From the NCBI GenBank assembly GCA_965199685.1, contig OZ241323.1, positions 1,054,001 through 1,118,000 of the forward strand: 64,000 nt of DNA, given 5' to 3'. The stretch is from SP5GCR1 sp965199685. GTDB taxonomy: Bacteria; Pseudomonadota; Gammaproteobacteria; Poriferisulfidales; Oxydemutatoraceae. The notes beneath the pieces were generated by a model, which saw only the letters and a list, made by a program, of their open reading frames with translations, did not search any database and was not told where the DNA came from. Positions 1 through 8,148 of the stretch are shown in pieces. Position 1 is the stretch's first letter, and every line of letters starts with the position of its first letter. Position numbers and translations under genes: made by a program.

Positions 1-1595
1 TCAATCGTAATCCCTCTTTGAAACATGATATCAGGATATTCCACAGTCAATGCATAGGAGGTGCGTGTGCTGGGAAACCTATCTTGAACCGTAATATCTA
101 TGGTTGTCCCTAGACCTATGGGGATTATCGGTTGGTTCTCACTGCTACTCAAAGTTATGCTTTGAGTCGTGCCTTGCCCGTCGCTAATTTCCATCATGAC
201 GGTTGCATCGCTGTTGTATCTCGTTAGTTGAAGTTGAAGTTCGGTGGTGTTCGTGGGAACTTCCATGATGTACGAAGTTGTGGTGGGACCAAAGTCTGTA
301 GTCAGCCCTGCATTCTCAGTTAACGCCTGCAAACCTCTAAGGCCTATGCCTTGATTAGGCAGCAAAGTTCCGCACGGGGGCAATGCAGTGTCTTCGGATG
401 AGTCACACGAAGTGAGTACGGTGGTGTCTGTTGAGTAGTATTTGAGCACCGGATATTGAATTGGAGAACCGAAGTCCCAATCGTCGGTGCTCCATCGGTA
501 ATAAACATCGCTTTCCATTGTCCCTGGTGCAGTTGGCATCCTCAATTCTTCGGTAGTTTGAGGGGTGCCACCTCCTCGAGAAATCGGCCGTCCACTCTCA
601 ATAGTATCCCAATAGCTATTATCCACCCTTGGGACTGGGTCAGAGCTCTGATTGCCAATTAAACCACCTATAATATTATCATTGCTACCATCAGATTCTA
701 CACTAGCAGTTGAGTAGCTGTTCCTGACATTATCGTTTGTCCAACCTACAAGACCGCCGGCATTGAATTGTCCTGCTACCCTGCCAGTTGCATAGCCATT
801 GCTAATAGGTCCTGAATTCCTGCCCACTAGGCCGCCTACACTATTCCGTGCTGAAACATCAATAGCCGCATAACTGTTGAATATGTTACCCTCGTTGTTA
901 CCAACCAAGCCACCTACCGCTCCGGTGTTACCTATCCCAATAACAGTGCCTTGTACATAGCTACTTATGATGAATGCATTATCAGAGTTTAGACCAACTA
1001 AAAGACCTATTTGAGCCAGATTGCGATTAAATCGTCCTGTGACTTCGCCATTCTCAACATGGACATTTATCAGTCTACCGCCATTAGCACCGACTAAACC
1101 ACCGACTCTAGTAAAACCTGTTACTTCTATTGTGGATAATCTTAGATTACGAATGGTGCCGGTATTTCCAGCGAACAAACCTACAGAGTCAGAATTGCCT
1201 CTGTCAATGGTTAAATTAGAGATACTATATCCGTTGCCTTCCAAAGTAGCACTGAAATTACTAATCGGATCCCAGTTTGCTATTCCTCCTAAGTCTATAT
1301 CGTTGCGTAACTCATAGCCTCTGCATCTATCATTAGGACAGCCTTCAGAGCTGGAAAGTAAGAAATCAGAATACTCCGTACCATTTGGTACATGTCTTAT
1401 ATCGTCTAAGCCGGTTGCAGTACAAATTTCTATCAGCCCATTACCGTCTTGATCAACAACTAATTCATTGCCTGCTGAGACAACGGGTGTACCAACACAA
1501 TCTGAATTGATACCTAGAGACTGCCCGAATGCAGACTGATACGGCAAAACTAAAAGTAAAATAAATTGCGCTAATAATATGTGTTTTAATTTCAT
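1..1595 (-). CDS. Exported GLUG-motif repeat protein, N-terminal part (partial)
   Basis: The frame stays open from an ATG at 1595 down to base 1, so at least 531 residues are encoded and the C-terminus lies outside the window. It starts with a typical Sec signal peptide (MKLKHILLAQFILLLVLPYQ, then SAFGQS). An acidic DQDGNGLIEIC segment follows, then C(P)NDRCRGYELRNDIDL, EGNGYSISNLTIDR and several GLUG repeats of the type VGGLVGxNxGxIxNSYAxG. A YWD segment, TTEELRMPTAPG, WSTDDWDFG, YPVLKYY and a cysteine pair with LPPCGTLLPNQG come next. This is the order found in each module of the 16,068-residue protein further right, so the two are paralogues. GLUG motifs are known from surface and secreted proteins, including M26 peptidases, and are thought to form repetitive beta structure. 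No Shine-Dalgarno sequence precedes the ATG. Adhesin-like function is inferred. Confidence 0.85.
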   Translation of the reverse strand, partial: MKLKHILLAQFILLLVLPYQSAFGQSLGINSDCVGTPVVSAGNELVVDQDGNGLIEICTATGLDDIRHVPNGTEYSDFLLSSSEGCPNDRCRGYELRNDIDLGGIANWDPISNFSATLEGNGYSISNLTIDRGNSDSVGLFAGNTGTIRNLRLSTIEVTGFTRVGGLVGANGGRLINVHVENGEVTGRFNRNLAQIGLLVGLNSDNAFIISSYVQGTVIGIGNTGAVGGLVGNNEGNIFNSYAAIDVSARNSVGGLVGRNSGPISNGYATGRVAGQFNAGGLVGWTNDNVRNSYSTASVESDGSNDNIIGGLIGNQSSDPVPRVDNSYWDTIESGRPISRGGGTPQTTEELRMPTAPGTMESDVYYRWSTDDWDFGSPIQYPVLKYYSTDTTVLTSCDSSEDTALPPCGTLLPNQGIGLRGLQALTENAGLTTDFGPTTTSYIMEVPTNTTELQLQLTRYNSDATVMMEISDGQGTTQSITLSSSENQPIIPIGLGTTIDITVQDRFPSTRTSYALTVEYPDIMFQRGITI

Positions 1596-1679
1596 TTATA
1601 AGGGGAGTATTATTCTATAAATATATCCTGCTTAACATTAGACGGAATTATACACCAAATTACCCAAATAACCTAAAAT

Positions 1680-1960
1680 TGCATCGCCGATTCTATCTGA
1701 CAGAGTGGTCGTTACGGTTCTGCACAAACCAAACCACTATGTGCCATCAAATTCATGATAACCACTGGTGTAACCGCCTCACGCCACCAAATTTATGCAA
1801 ACCACCCTAACGTTATGGTTCTGCACAAACCCAACCACTTGCGCCACCGAATTATGGTTACCGTAAATACAATGAATGAATGAATGGATTGTTCGTACAG
1901 ACGCAACGCGTTTGGGTGGTTTTCGTAAATTCAATGGCGTATGTCTTATAATGGTTCCAA
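1680..1960. repeat. Dispersed intergenic repeats left of the R-M genes
   Basis: The 418-base gap between the GLUG gene and the methyltransferase holds no convincing gene. It contains copies of the GGTTCTGCACAA motif (about 1716 and 1819), 'gcgccaccgaat' and 'aaaccaccctaacg' blocks, and a GAATGAATGGATTG stretch near 1880. Related blocks recur at 4376-4940, 8479-8535 and 57900-57960. The segment has an inverted arrangement: 'caccgaattatgg' on one side and 'ttcgtaaattcaatgg' on the other. Confidence 0.7.
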
Positions 1961-2013
1961 ATCTGTCGTTTTAGAATATACTCGTAGTAAACCTAATCCT
2001 AAGGCATAGTATA

Positions 2014-3591
2014 GTGAAAGAACTTATTACCATTAAACAAGCCAGCCTATGGGCAAAAAAGCATTTGAACAAAAATGTTAGCAGTTCAAACATAAGCTAC
2101 TTGATACAGTACGGTAAGATCCAAAAATATAACAACAATGGCATTACGACCGTCAACAAATACGATTTGATTGACTATTATCAAAGCCGCCACAAACAAA
2201 GAGAATATCAATGGAAAGAAAAACTCGGCGAAGATTTGAACTGGGCATTGTCTTTTGATACGTTAAAAGAGAAAGACACCACCAAACATGTCCATCGGTT
2301 GCACCCTTACAAGGGCAAATTCATTCCCCAACTGGTAGAGTATTTTATAGACGACCATACCGACCGGTTTAAGACACAAAGCTACTTCCAAAAAGGCAAT
2401 GTAATCCTAGACCCGTTTTCGGGTAGTGGCACGACACTGGTGCAAGCAAATGAACAGGGAATGCATGCAATAGGAATTGATATATCAGCATTTAATGTTC
2501 TGATGGCAAACGTTAAAGTGATCAGAGTTGACCTCAAAGACCTATACCAAGAAATACAACGTATAACCGAAGCTCTGCAGAAATTTATTTCCGACAACAA
2601 CAATCTGTCCTTTGAACATGAGCTACTAGAAGCGTTGAACATATTTAATAAACGGTTTTTCCCTTCACCGGAATTTAAGATAAAGGTTAAAACAGGAGAA
2701 ATAATAGCGAGCGAATATACTTTAGAAAAAGAACAGCAATTCATCAAGATATTCGATAAATTGCAGAGCAAGTATCAAATAAACATTTACCAAAAACGCA
2801 ACGATAGTTTTCTGGAAAAGTGGTATTTAGAACCGGTCAAAAAAGAGATTTATTATGCTTTTGAACAGTTGAAGAAGGTCAAAAACCCAATCACAAAAAA
2901 AGTAATCACCGTTATATTGAGTCGTACAATCCGCTCGTGCAGAGCGACCACCCACGCAGATTTAGCCACACTTAAAGAACCAGTTAGTAAGACTTACTAT
3001 TGTAGAAAACACGGTAAGATATGCAAGCCTCTGTTCTCCATTTTCTCATGGTGGAAACGCTACAGTGCAGACACCATCAATCGTCTTTATCAATTCAATA
3101 AGCTACGCACCGACACCTATCAAAAATGCCTACAAGCTGATGCCAAAAATGTAGATATCCTCTCTAAGTTATCGGCTAAGGATCCTGCATTTGCCACCCT
3201 TGTCGGGAAACAAAAGATAAAAGGCATCTTTTCTAGTCCTCCGTATGTTGGCTTGATAGACTACCACGAGCAACATGCCTATGCTTATGATCTGTTCGGG
3301 TTTAAGCGCAACGATGAACTGGAGATAGGGCCGCTATTCAAAGGGCAAGGGAAACTAGCACGAGCTTCTTATATTGACGGTATTGCACAAGTGCTGAATA
3401 ATGCCAAGCCTTATTTGCAAGATGACTACGATATCTTTCTCGTCGCCAACGATAAATATAATATGTATCCGACGATAGCGGAAAAATCAGGAATGAAGGT
3501 TATCAACCGATATAAAAGACCCGTACTCAATAGAACCGAAAAAGATAAATCCGCTTATGCTGAGATTATATTTCATCTCAAAGAGGCATAA
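2014..3591 (+). CDS. Type II DNA methyltransferase (SPPY class, likely N4-cytosine)
   Basis: 525 residues. Residues 1-60 look like a small helix-turn-helix domain (ITIKQASLWAKKHL, then VNKYDLIDYY). HRLHPYKGKFIPQLVEYF (about 94-111) leads into motif I, DPFSGSGTT (133-141), which binds S-adenosylmethionine, and GIDIS (154-158). Catalytic motif IV is SSPPY (407-411), followed by IDYHEQHAYAYDLFG. The SPPY form favours N4-cytosine methylation, though N6-adenine is possible. The large spacer between motifs I and IV may contain the target-recognition region. The start is GTG at 2014 with AAGG at 2001-2004. Its stop codon shares one base with the ATG of the next gene (TAATG), so the two are translationally coupled. 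That partner is a broken TdeIII-like endonuclease. If the pair follows the TdeIII/MjaII family the site would resemble GGNCC; this is inference. Confidence 0.88.
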   Translation: MKELITIKQASLWAKKHLNKNVSSSNISYLIQYGKIQKYNNNGITTVNKYDLIDYYQSRHKQREYQWKEKLGEDLNWALSFDTLKEKDTTKHVHRLHPYKGKFIPQLVEYFIDDHTDRFKTQSYFQKGNVILDPFSGSGTTLVQANEQGMHAIGIDISAFNVLMANVKVIRVDLKDLYQEIQRITEALQKFISDNNNLSFEHELLEALNIFNKRFFPSPEFKIKVKTGEIIASEYTLEKEQQFIKIFDKLQSKYQINIYQKRNDSFLEKWYLEPVKKEIYYAFEQLKKVKNPITKKVITVILSRTIRSCRATTHADLATLKEPVSKTYYCRKHGKICKPLFSIFSWWKRYSADTINRLYQFNKLRTDTYQKCLQADAKNVDILSKLSAKDPAFATLVGKQKIKGIFSSPPYVGLIDYHEQHAYAYDLFGFKRNDELEIGPLFKGQGKLARASYIDGIAQVLNNAKPYLQDDYDIFLVANDKYNMYPTIAEKSGMKVINRYKRPVLNRTEKDKSAYAEIIFHLKEA

Positions 3592-4374
3592 TGGCACTGG
3601 CAAAAAGACAAGTTCAATCAATTGAAAAGATTATTGAAGACAGCTTACGAAACAAATTGGAAAAGCATAATCCAGAACCTGCCGTTATGCCATTCCATAC
3701 TAGATTGCTCGGAAAAGACCGGTTGGCTCTTTATTCGTTCATTCATTCTCTGAGCACAAATTTCGGGACGAGTATTTTCGGAACCAGTGGCAGTTGAATT
3801 AGCTTCTTCTTCTCGCCGATTTAAGTTTGTGGAACGCCAGAGAGAATCAGGCTCCTCAATCAGCAAGCAAGCTCAGGATCAGATTCAAGAGATAATGAAT
3901 GGATTAACCGCTGCCAATTTTGAACCGAATAAGCATAAAGAAGTTGAGGCGATTCGTAAAGTTTGTCAATCCGGAGAGATTAGGCAAATAAAACCAACCA
4001 TAGTTGATTTGTATCTTGAAAAAAAGAACAGGGAAATTTATTTGATAGATCTAAAAACAGCAAAACCTAATAAAGGCAACTTTAAGGAGTTTAAGCGAAC
4101 CTTGCTTGAATGGGTCGCAGTTGTATTATGTGAAAATCCAAAAGCAAAAATCAACACTTTGATAGCGATACCGTATAACCCTTATGAACCTAAGCCATAC
4201 GCCCGCTGGACAATGGCGGGTATGCTTGACTTAGAGAATGAGCTAAAAGTCGCAAAAGAGTTTTGGGATTTTCTAGGAGGAGGCAAGACATACGACCCTC
4301 TGCTAGATTGTTTTGAACGAGTTGGTATAAGAATGAAAGACGAAATAAATAATTGTTTTGGAAAATTCAAATAA
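3591..4374 (+). pseudogene. TdeIII-like type II restriction endonuclease, frameshifted
   Basis: Two overlapping frames together make one endonuclease. Frame one (3591-3797) gives MALAKRQVQSIEKIIEDSLR, then MPFHTRLLGKDRLALYSFIH and FGTSIF before going wrong. Frame two continues from 3781 as EPVAVELASSSRRFKFVERQ and runs to 4374. Removing one G at 3780/3781 joins them into about 260 residues, a normal length for the family. The joined FGTSIFEPVA and the later VDLYL, LIDLKTAKPNKG, KRTLLEWVA, IPYNPYEPKPYARW and EFWDFLGG segments fit the TdeIII/MjaII endonuclease family as I remember it. VDLYL and IDLK are the likely PD-(D/E)xK catalytic elements. As written the product stops after 68 codons, before the catalytic motif. 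Either the gene is dead, the base is a sequencing or assembly error, or expression needs a +1/-1 shift. The coupled methyltransferase is intact. Confidence 0.85.
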
Positions 4375-4375
4375 G

Positions 4376-4418
4376 TCCGAACAACCAATCCATTCATCCA
4401 CCCAATTCACGATAACCA
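4376..4418 (-). repeat. Inverted copy of the repeat found left of the R-M genes
   Basis: Read on the minus strand this segment contains ATGAATGGATTG preceded by GTGAATTGGGTGG. It matches the plus-strand block near 1859-1900 and another at 8479-8510. The R-M pair is therefore bracketed by copies in opposite orientation. Confidence 0.55.
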
Positions 4419-4540
4419 TCAGTGTAACCGCCCGCGCCACTAAATTCACGATAACCAACGGTGTAACCGCCACGCGCCACTAAATTCACGATAACCAACG
4501 GTGTAACCGCCACGCGCCACTAAATTCACGATAACCACCT
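4405..4540. repeat. 40-bp tandem repeat (about 3.4 copies)
   Basis: The unit begins ATTCACGATAACC and continues with 'aacggtgtaaccgcc' and 'acgcgccactaa'. Unit starts are at 4405, 4444, 4484 and 4524, giving a period of 39-40 bp. Copies two and three are essentially identical. There are no unique spacers, so this is not a CRISPR array. Confidence 0.8.
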
Positions 4541-4944
4541 GTAGGGGAGGGCTAACATGCCCTCCCTAAAGTACCGTTCAGCAACACTGTAACCGCTTGC
4601 GCCATTGAATTATACAAACCACCCTAACGTTGCGGTTCTGCACAACTGTAGCCGCCCCGCGCCACCGAATTTATGCAAACCACCCCAACGTTGCGGTTCT
4701 GCACAACTGTAAACGCCCCGCGCCACCGAATTTATGCAAACGGTAGGGGAGGGCTAACATGCCCTCCCTAAAGTACCGTTCAGCAACACTGTAACCGCTT
4801 GCGCCATTGAATTATACAAACCACCTTAACGTTGCGGTTCTGCACAACTGTAGCCGCCCCGCGCCACCGAATTTATGCAAACCACCCCAACGTTGCGGTT
4901 CTGCACAACTGTAAACGCCCCGCGCCACCGAATTTATGCAAACG
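4541..4944. repeat. 202-bp tandem repeat, two copies
   Basis: Two nearly identical 202-bp units lie at 4541-4742 and 4743-4944, and a third copy begins at 4945 before switching into the MITE-like element. Each unit opens with a palindrome (GGGAGGGC TAACAT GCCCTCCC) and then carries two internal sub-repeats containing GTTGCGGTTCTGCACAACTG and 'gccaccgaatttatgc'. No coding potential is seen. Confidence 0.85.
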
Positions 4945-5158
4945 GTAGGGGAGGGCTAGCATGAGGCTGTTGAAAAAGTGTCTGCATTAGTACATTCCCC
5001 TCCTTTGGAGGGGTGGCAGGCGAAGCCTGACGGGGTGGTTGCAAAGGTTCTGCACAAAGTCACGCCGTTTGTGCTACTGCAACAAACGGCGGTTCTATTT
5101 TTCAACAACCCCATGCTAGCCCTCCCCTACGGTGCATGGAATACTTTTTCAACAGCCC
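4943..5158. mobile_element. MITE-like element, copy 1
   Basis: An outer arm 'cggtaggggagggctagcat' (4943-4962) is matched in inverse at 5113-5132. Inside it, GAGGCTGTTGAAAAAGTG (4963-4980) is matched by TATTTTTCAACAACCCC (5096-5112) and again by ATACTTTTTCAACAGCCCC (5141-5159). The interior contains the hairpin CCCCTCCTTTGGAGGGG, the GGCAGGCGAAGCCTGAC hairpin and a CCGTTTG...CAAACGG stem (5064-5088). There is no transposase gene. The right end abuts the stop codon of the sugar dehydrogenase gene. Nested ends suggest one element inserted into or beside another. Confidence 0.7.
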
Positions 5159-5188
5159 CACATTGCGGTTCTGCACATGTTGCGCTGA

Positions 5189-6418
5189 TTATGGTGCAGC
5201 CACTTGACGGCGCAATCTGAACAATCCCTCAATGATGCCGCCGTCGCTAGTGAAATAAAGCGCACCGTCCGATGCAAAAGCAACACCCATAGGGCGTGCC
5301 AGACGATCGCCCCCGTCATCTTGCAAATCTTCAATTAACGGCATGACTTCGGAGGCTTCATCTTCTCTGAAATGCACCAACACAACACGAGGCGGTCTAC
5401 GGGTTGCGCGGCTTCCGAAATAGCCTCCTCTCGGCTTCGTTGCCCAAGAACCGTGTACCGCAACAACGGCACTGCCGACCATTTCTGGTTGCAATGCCCC
5501 TTGCGGAACAAAAGCAACACCCATTGGTGCGCTGCGTGCTGGGAAAGTCGCAACCGGCAACTGCGCATCGCGGCGCGGTGGCGGACTATTGATACAATTA
5601 TCCGCCTGCAACTGATTGCGCTCGTTCAACCAAAACCACGGCATCCCATGAAAAGAACCAGAGACAATGCGACTGAAATATTCGGACGGCAGTTCATAGC
5701 CGTGATGGTCAGGACCGTTATTGCTCGCATAAAGCACGTCGCTGCCCGGATGCCAGTCAAAACCCATTGGATTGCGCAGACCAGTTGCATAAGGCTTCCA
5801 TTGCGCCGCTCCGTCCTTTGATTCAGAAAGCACTAAGATGCCGCCGCGCTGGTCGACAAAACTATACCCTTCGCCTATATATTCATCGCTACAATTACCG
5901 CTGATACCCAACCCCAAATAGATCCTGCCATCAGGCCCTACGGCTACCGTTCGGCTCGCATGACCGCCGCCGGACGGCAACGCTGCGACCAGTTCAAAAT
6001 CGTCATCGTCTAACATCTCGTCGCTGTCGGCTCTATAAGGTGCACGATAGACACCGTCAGTCATACCGACCAGCAATTCGCCATTGCGTACCGCAACACT
6101 GTGAGGGAAGCCGCCCGGCTTGGCAATGATCTCAGCTTTGTTATAAGGTGGTTTGATACGGTAGATATTACCTGCCGATGAACCGGCAAGTAAAACATCG
6201 TCTGCCGTCCTTGTCAACATGCGCGGCTTATTCATCTCAACCAATAGTTCTAGTTTATAGCCCGACGGCACAATCACGCGCCACGATAAACCACCCGTCT
6301 CAAGAAGCTGTTCATCATAGCCGAACATCTGTGTGTGTGCACTTGAATTCGGATTCAACAGAACCCATATCAGAATGGTTGAAATAAACAAATATGATAT
6401 TTTGGAAAATTTTCTCAT
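5189..6418 (-). CDS. Exported PQQ-type glucose/sorbosone dehydrogenase
   Basis: 409 residues with an N-terminal signal peptide (MRKFSKISYLFISTILIWVL, cleavage likely after NSSA). The rest fits the six-bladed beta-propeller of the glucose/sorbosone dehydrogenase family. Visible blocks are SGYKLELLVEMNKPRML, GGFPHSVAV, GGGHASRTVAVGPDGRIYLG (about 150-170), YATGLRNPMGFDWHP, ASNNGPDHHGYELP, APMGVAFVP, VVAVHGSW and ARPMGVAFASDGALYFTSD. Such enzymes oxidise sugars or aldoses in the periplasm using PQQ and pass electrons to the respiratory chain; the true substrate cannot be read from the sequence. No Shine-Dalgarno is seen. A TATAAT box on the minus strand (6427-6432) ends only 8 bases before the ATG, so a very short or absent leader is possible. 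It is divergent from the BI-1-like gene. Confidence 0.85.
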   Translation of the reverse strand: MRKFSKISYLFISTILIWVLLNPNSSAHTQMFGYDEQLLETGGLSWRVIVPSGYKLELLVEMNKPRMLTRTADDVLLAGSSAGNIYRIKPPYNKAEIIAKPGGFPHSVAVRNGELLVGMTDGVYRAPYRADSDEMLDDDDFELVAALPSGGGHASRTVAVGPDGRIYLGLGISGNCSDEYIGEGYSFVDQRGGILVLSESKDGAAQWKPYATGLRNPMGFDWHPGSDVLYASNNGPDHHGYELPSEYFSRIVSGSFHGMPWFWLNERNQLQADNCINSPPPRRDAQLPVATFPARSAPMGVAFVPQGALQPEMVGSAVVAVHGSWATKPRGGYFGSRATRRPPRVVLVHFREDEASEVMPLIEDLQDDGGDRLARPMGVAFASDGALYFTSDGGIIEGLFRLRRQVAAP

Positions 6419-6441
6419 GACTACACATTATATAATCAGAT

Positions 6442-6472
6442 TTGCTTGTAAAGGCATTATTTCTGATATAAT
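6442..6472 (+). promoter_or_regulatory. Probable sigma70 promoter of the BI-1-like gene
   Basis: TTGCTT (6442-6447) is followed after 19 bases by an extended -10, TGATATAAT (6464-6472), 32 bases before the ATG at 6504. A GGAGG ribosome site lies at 6491-6495, 8 bases before the start. Confidence 0.6.
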
Positions 6473-6503
6473 TTACACAATCTAACTATCGGAGGCTTTT
6501 ATT

Positions 6504-7166
6504 ATGGAACAAGTTGTTATTTCTCAATCTAGGCGGGCAGGTCTTGCGAATAGCCGAATTATTAGCAATACCTACCTGCTACTTACCCTAACCCTGCTCA
6601 CCAGCACAATCACCGCTGCGGTCGCAATGAATATTGGTGCCCGTCCAGTGAATTGGTTTCTGATGCTGGCGATATTCATAGGCATGCCGTTTGTCATCAA
6701 CCGCTTCCGCAATAGCGTTTGGGGGTTGGTGCTTACCTTCGTGTTCACCGCATTCATGGGCTATGTGCTGGGACCGATACTGAGTCTTTATTTAAGCCTA
6801 AGCAACGGACCGCAAATAGTGATGATGTCGTTCGGCACGACTGCGGCGGTCTTTGTCGGGCTTTCGGCTTATACCCTCGCAACTAGGAAAGACTTCAGCT
6901 ACATGCGCAGTTTTCTGTTCACTGGCTTGATTATTCTGCTCATTGCGATTCTTGCCAATTTCTTTATGGCAATACCGTTGCTGTCGCTGACTATATCGTC
7001 GGTTGCAGTATTCATCATGTCGGGACTGATACTCTACGATACCAGCCGCATGATACACGACGGCGAGACCAACTATGTGATGATGACCGTATCGCTCTAC
7101 GCCAACATCTATGTGTTGTTCGTGCATCTGCTGAACCTGTTCTCGCTGATGCAAGGCAACGAATAG
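6504..7166 (+). CDS. Bax inhibitor-1 / YccA family inner-membrane protein
   Basis: 220 residues, almost wholly hydrophobic, with about seven predicted membrane segments (roughly 23-43, 49-66, 74-95, 105-126, 138-155, 160-178 and 195-215). The length, the short polar N-terminus, the GLILYDTSRMIHDGETNYVM segment and the closing LYANIYVLFVHLLNLFSLMQ are hallmarks of the bacterial BI-1 family, best known as YccA. YccA modulates the membrane protease FtsH; other members are linked to proton or calcium leak and stress tolerance. The start is fixed by GGAGG at 6491-6495. It appears to be a single-gene unit, divergent from the sugar dehydrogenase, with a GC-rich hairpin just after its stop. Confidence 0.93.
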   Translation: MEQVVISQSRRAGLANSRIISNTYLLLTLTLLTSTITAAVAMNIGARPVNWFLMLAIFIGMPFVINRFRNSVWGLVLTFVFTAFMGYVLGPILSLYLSLSNGPQIVMMSFGTTAAVFVGLSAYTLATRKDFSYMRSFLFTGLIILLIAILANFFMAIPLLSLTISSVAVFIMSGLILYDTSRMIHDGETNYVMMTVSLYANIYVLFVHLLNLFSLMQGNE

Positions 7167-7188
7167 CGGATAAAAATTTCCGAATACG

Positions 7189-7218
7189 GTAGGGGAGGGC
7201 TAACATGCCCTCTCCTAC
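7189..7218 (+). terminator. Hairpin after the BI-1-like gene (repeat-derived)
   Basis: GTAGGGGAGGGC and GCCCTCTCCTAC form a 12-bp stem with one mismatch around a TAACAT loop, 23 bases after the stop codon. There is no U-tract, so it may only block exonucleases or be a copy of the dispersed palindrome found at 4541, 4743 and 8455. Confidence 0.45.
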
Positions 7219-7473
7219 AGCTAAAGATACTTCTTCAACGTCCCACGCTTGGACGATGACGATACTTTTTCAAAAACCTCTGAGGTTCTGCACCAATCAA
7301 TTTGACCTACTGGTTTGCAATACCCTTTCGCCTTTAATTCTAATATCTATTTTCATTGTGGTATACTTCTAATGTGTGGCAAGCACCGGGCGGATGAAAT
7401 TAGGTTAGGCTTTAAGTTCATTCGGCTACTACAAACACCTAACTGTTACGCGAGACTCAGCTTGCCACGCACT
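7219..7473. other. Intergenic stretch with degraded repeat pieces
   Basis: No supportable gene. It holds a partial MITE end (ATACTTTTTCAAAAACCTC, 7260-7278) and 'gaggttctgcaccaat' (about 7279-7294), which matches the GGTTCTGCAC family. The rest shows nothing I recognise. Confidence 0.5.
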
Positions 7474-8148
7474 TTAGTTATCCATATAAAGCAAGACTCC
7501 AGTTCGTTGATTGTCTATATATTTTGATTTTGCTGGTATAGCGTTCCAAAACAAACTGCCGTCTATATTCTCCCGAGCAATTACCAGCATGTTTTTTTTA
7601 CCTTTAAATAGCTTAATGAACCGACGACGTAAACTGCCGTCTTCGTAGGCAGTTAACCAAATTTCGTTCGGCTCCATCAATGCAAGGAAAATGAAGTTTG
7701 CATATCGCTCACGAAAGGCTTCCCGTTTTTTAGATATATGTTTTAATCCTTCCTTAGTGACAACAACCGGTTTTCGCGGTGTACGAATGAGTCGATAGCT
7801 ATTTCCTTCACCAAGCACAGCTTTTATAATCTGAGCATAAGCTAGATCCCCTGATTCTGCTTTAGGCAGTAATTTAGGAGTCTGTGCGAACGCAGAGTCT
7901 GGAAGTTCTCTTACACTAGGCAATCCGTAATCTCTATAGCTTAGTTGATTGAGTTTTATGATGGCGACACCTTTATCACTACCCCATTTGATTGGGCAAT
8001 GCTTCTCGCTTATCCCATAAAACCTATTATCAGAGATCGGCAAGAAGCTCTTAATCAACGGAAGCAGTACTTGCTTATTGCTTGAGAAATATCGTTTGGA
8101 GGAAACGTCATCTGTCAATTTTAAGTATTCAATATGTTTTTGATACAT
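7474..8148 (-). CDS. Stand-alone PBECR2-like (phage-associated) nuclease domain protein
   Basis: 224 residues. The C-terminal 100 residues (about 125-222) match the pattern I associate with the PBECR2 group of the Barnase-EndoU-ColicinE5-RelE fold. The elements are a KEGLKHISKKREAF helix, a LALMEPNEIWLTAYED segment, a FIKLFKGKKNMLVIARE strand pair and the closing NQRTGVLLYMD. These domains usually sit at the end of phage Mu F-like head proteins or in toxins and are predicted RNases. Here the N-terminal half (1-120) is not a head protein and I do not recognise it. AGGAAG (8154-8159) sits 5 bases before the ATG and fixes the start. No adjacent antitoxin or phage gene is visible. It is flanked on both sides by repeat DNA, which fits an acquired cargo gene. 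Confidence 0.6.
   Translation of the reverse strand: MYQKHIEYLKLTDDVSSKRYFSSNKQVLLPLIKSFLPISDNRFYGISEKHCPIKWGSDKGVAIIKLNQLSYRDYGLPSVRELPDSAFAQTPKLLPKAESGDLAYAQIIKAVLGEGNSYRLIRTPRKPVVVTKEGLKHISKKREAFRERYANFIFLALMEPNEIWLTAYEDGSLRRRFIKLFKGKKNMLVIARENIDGSLFWNAIPAKSKYIDNQRTGVLLYMDN

Noticed and set aside
3645..3866. Minus-strand open frame across the frameshift site
   Set aside because: Lies opposite the well-supported endonuclease gene and has no start signal or similarity.
4405..4540. Possible CRISPR array
   Set aside because: The 40-bp units are contiguous with no unique spacers, and no cas genes are present.
4978..5220. Small open frame beginning MSALVHSPPLEGWQAKPDGV, also present near 57984
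   Set aside because: It is the translation of the MITE-like core repeat; both copies follow the repeat rather than any gene signal and have no ribosome site.
7315..7527. 70-codon open frame beginning MQYPFAFNSNIYFH
   Set aside because: No ribosome site, overlaps the 3' end of the PBECR2-like gene on the other strand, and no recognisable similarity.
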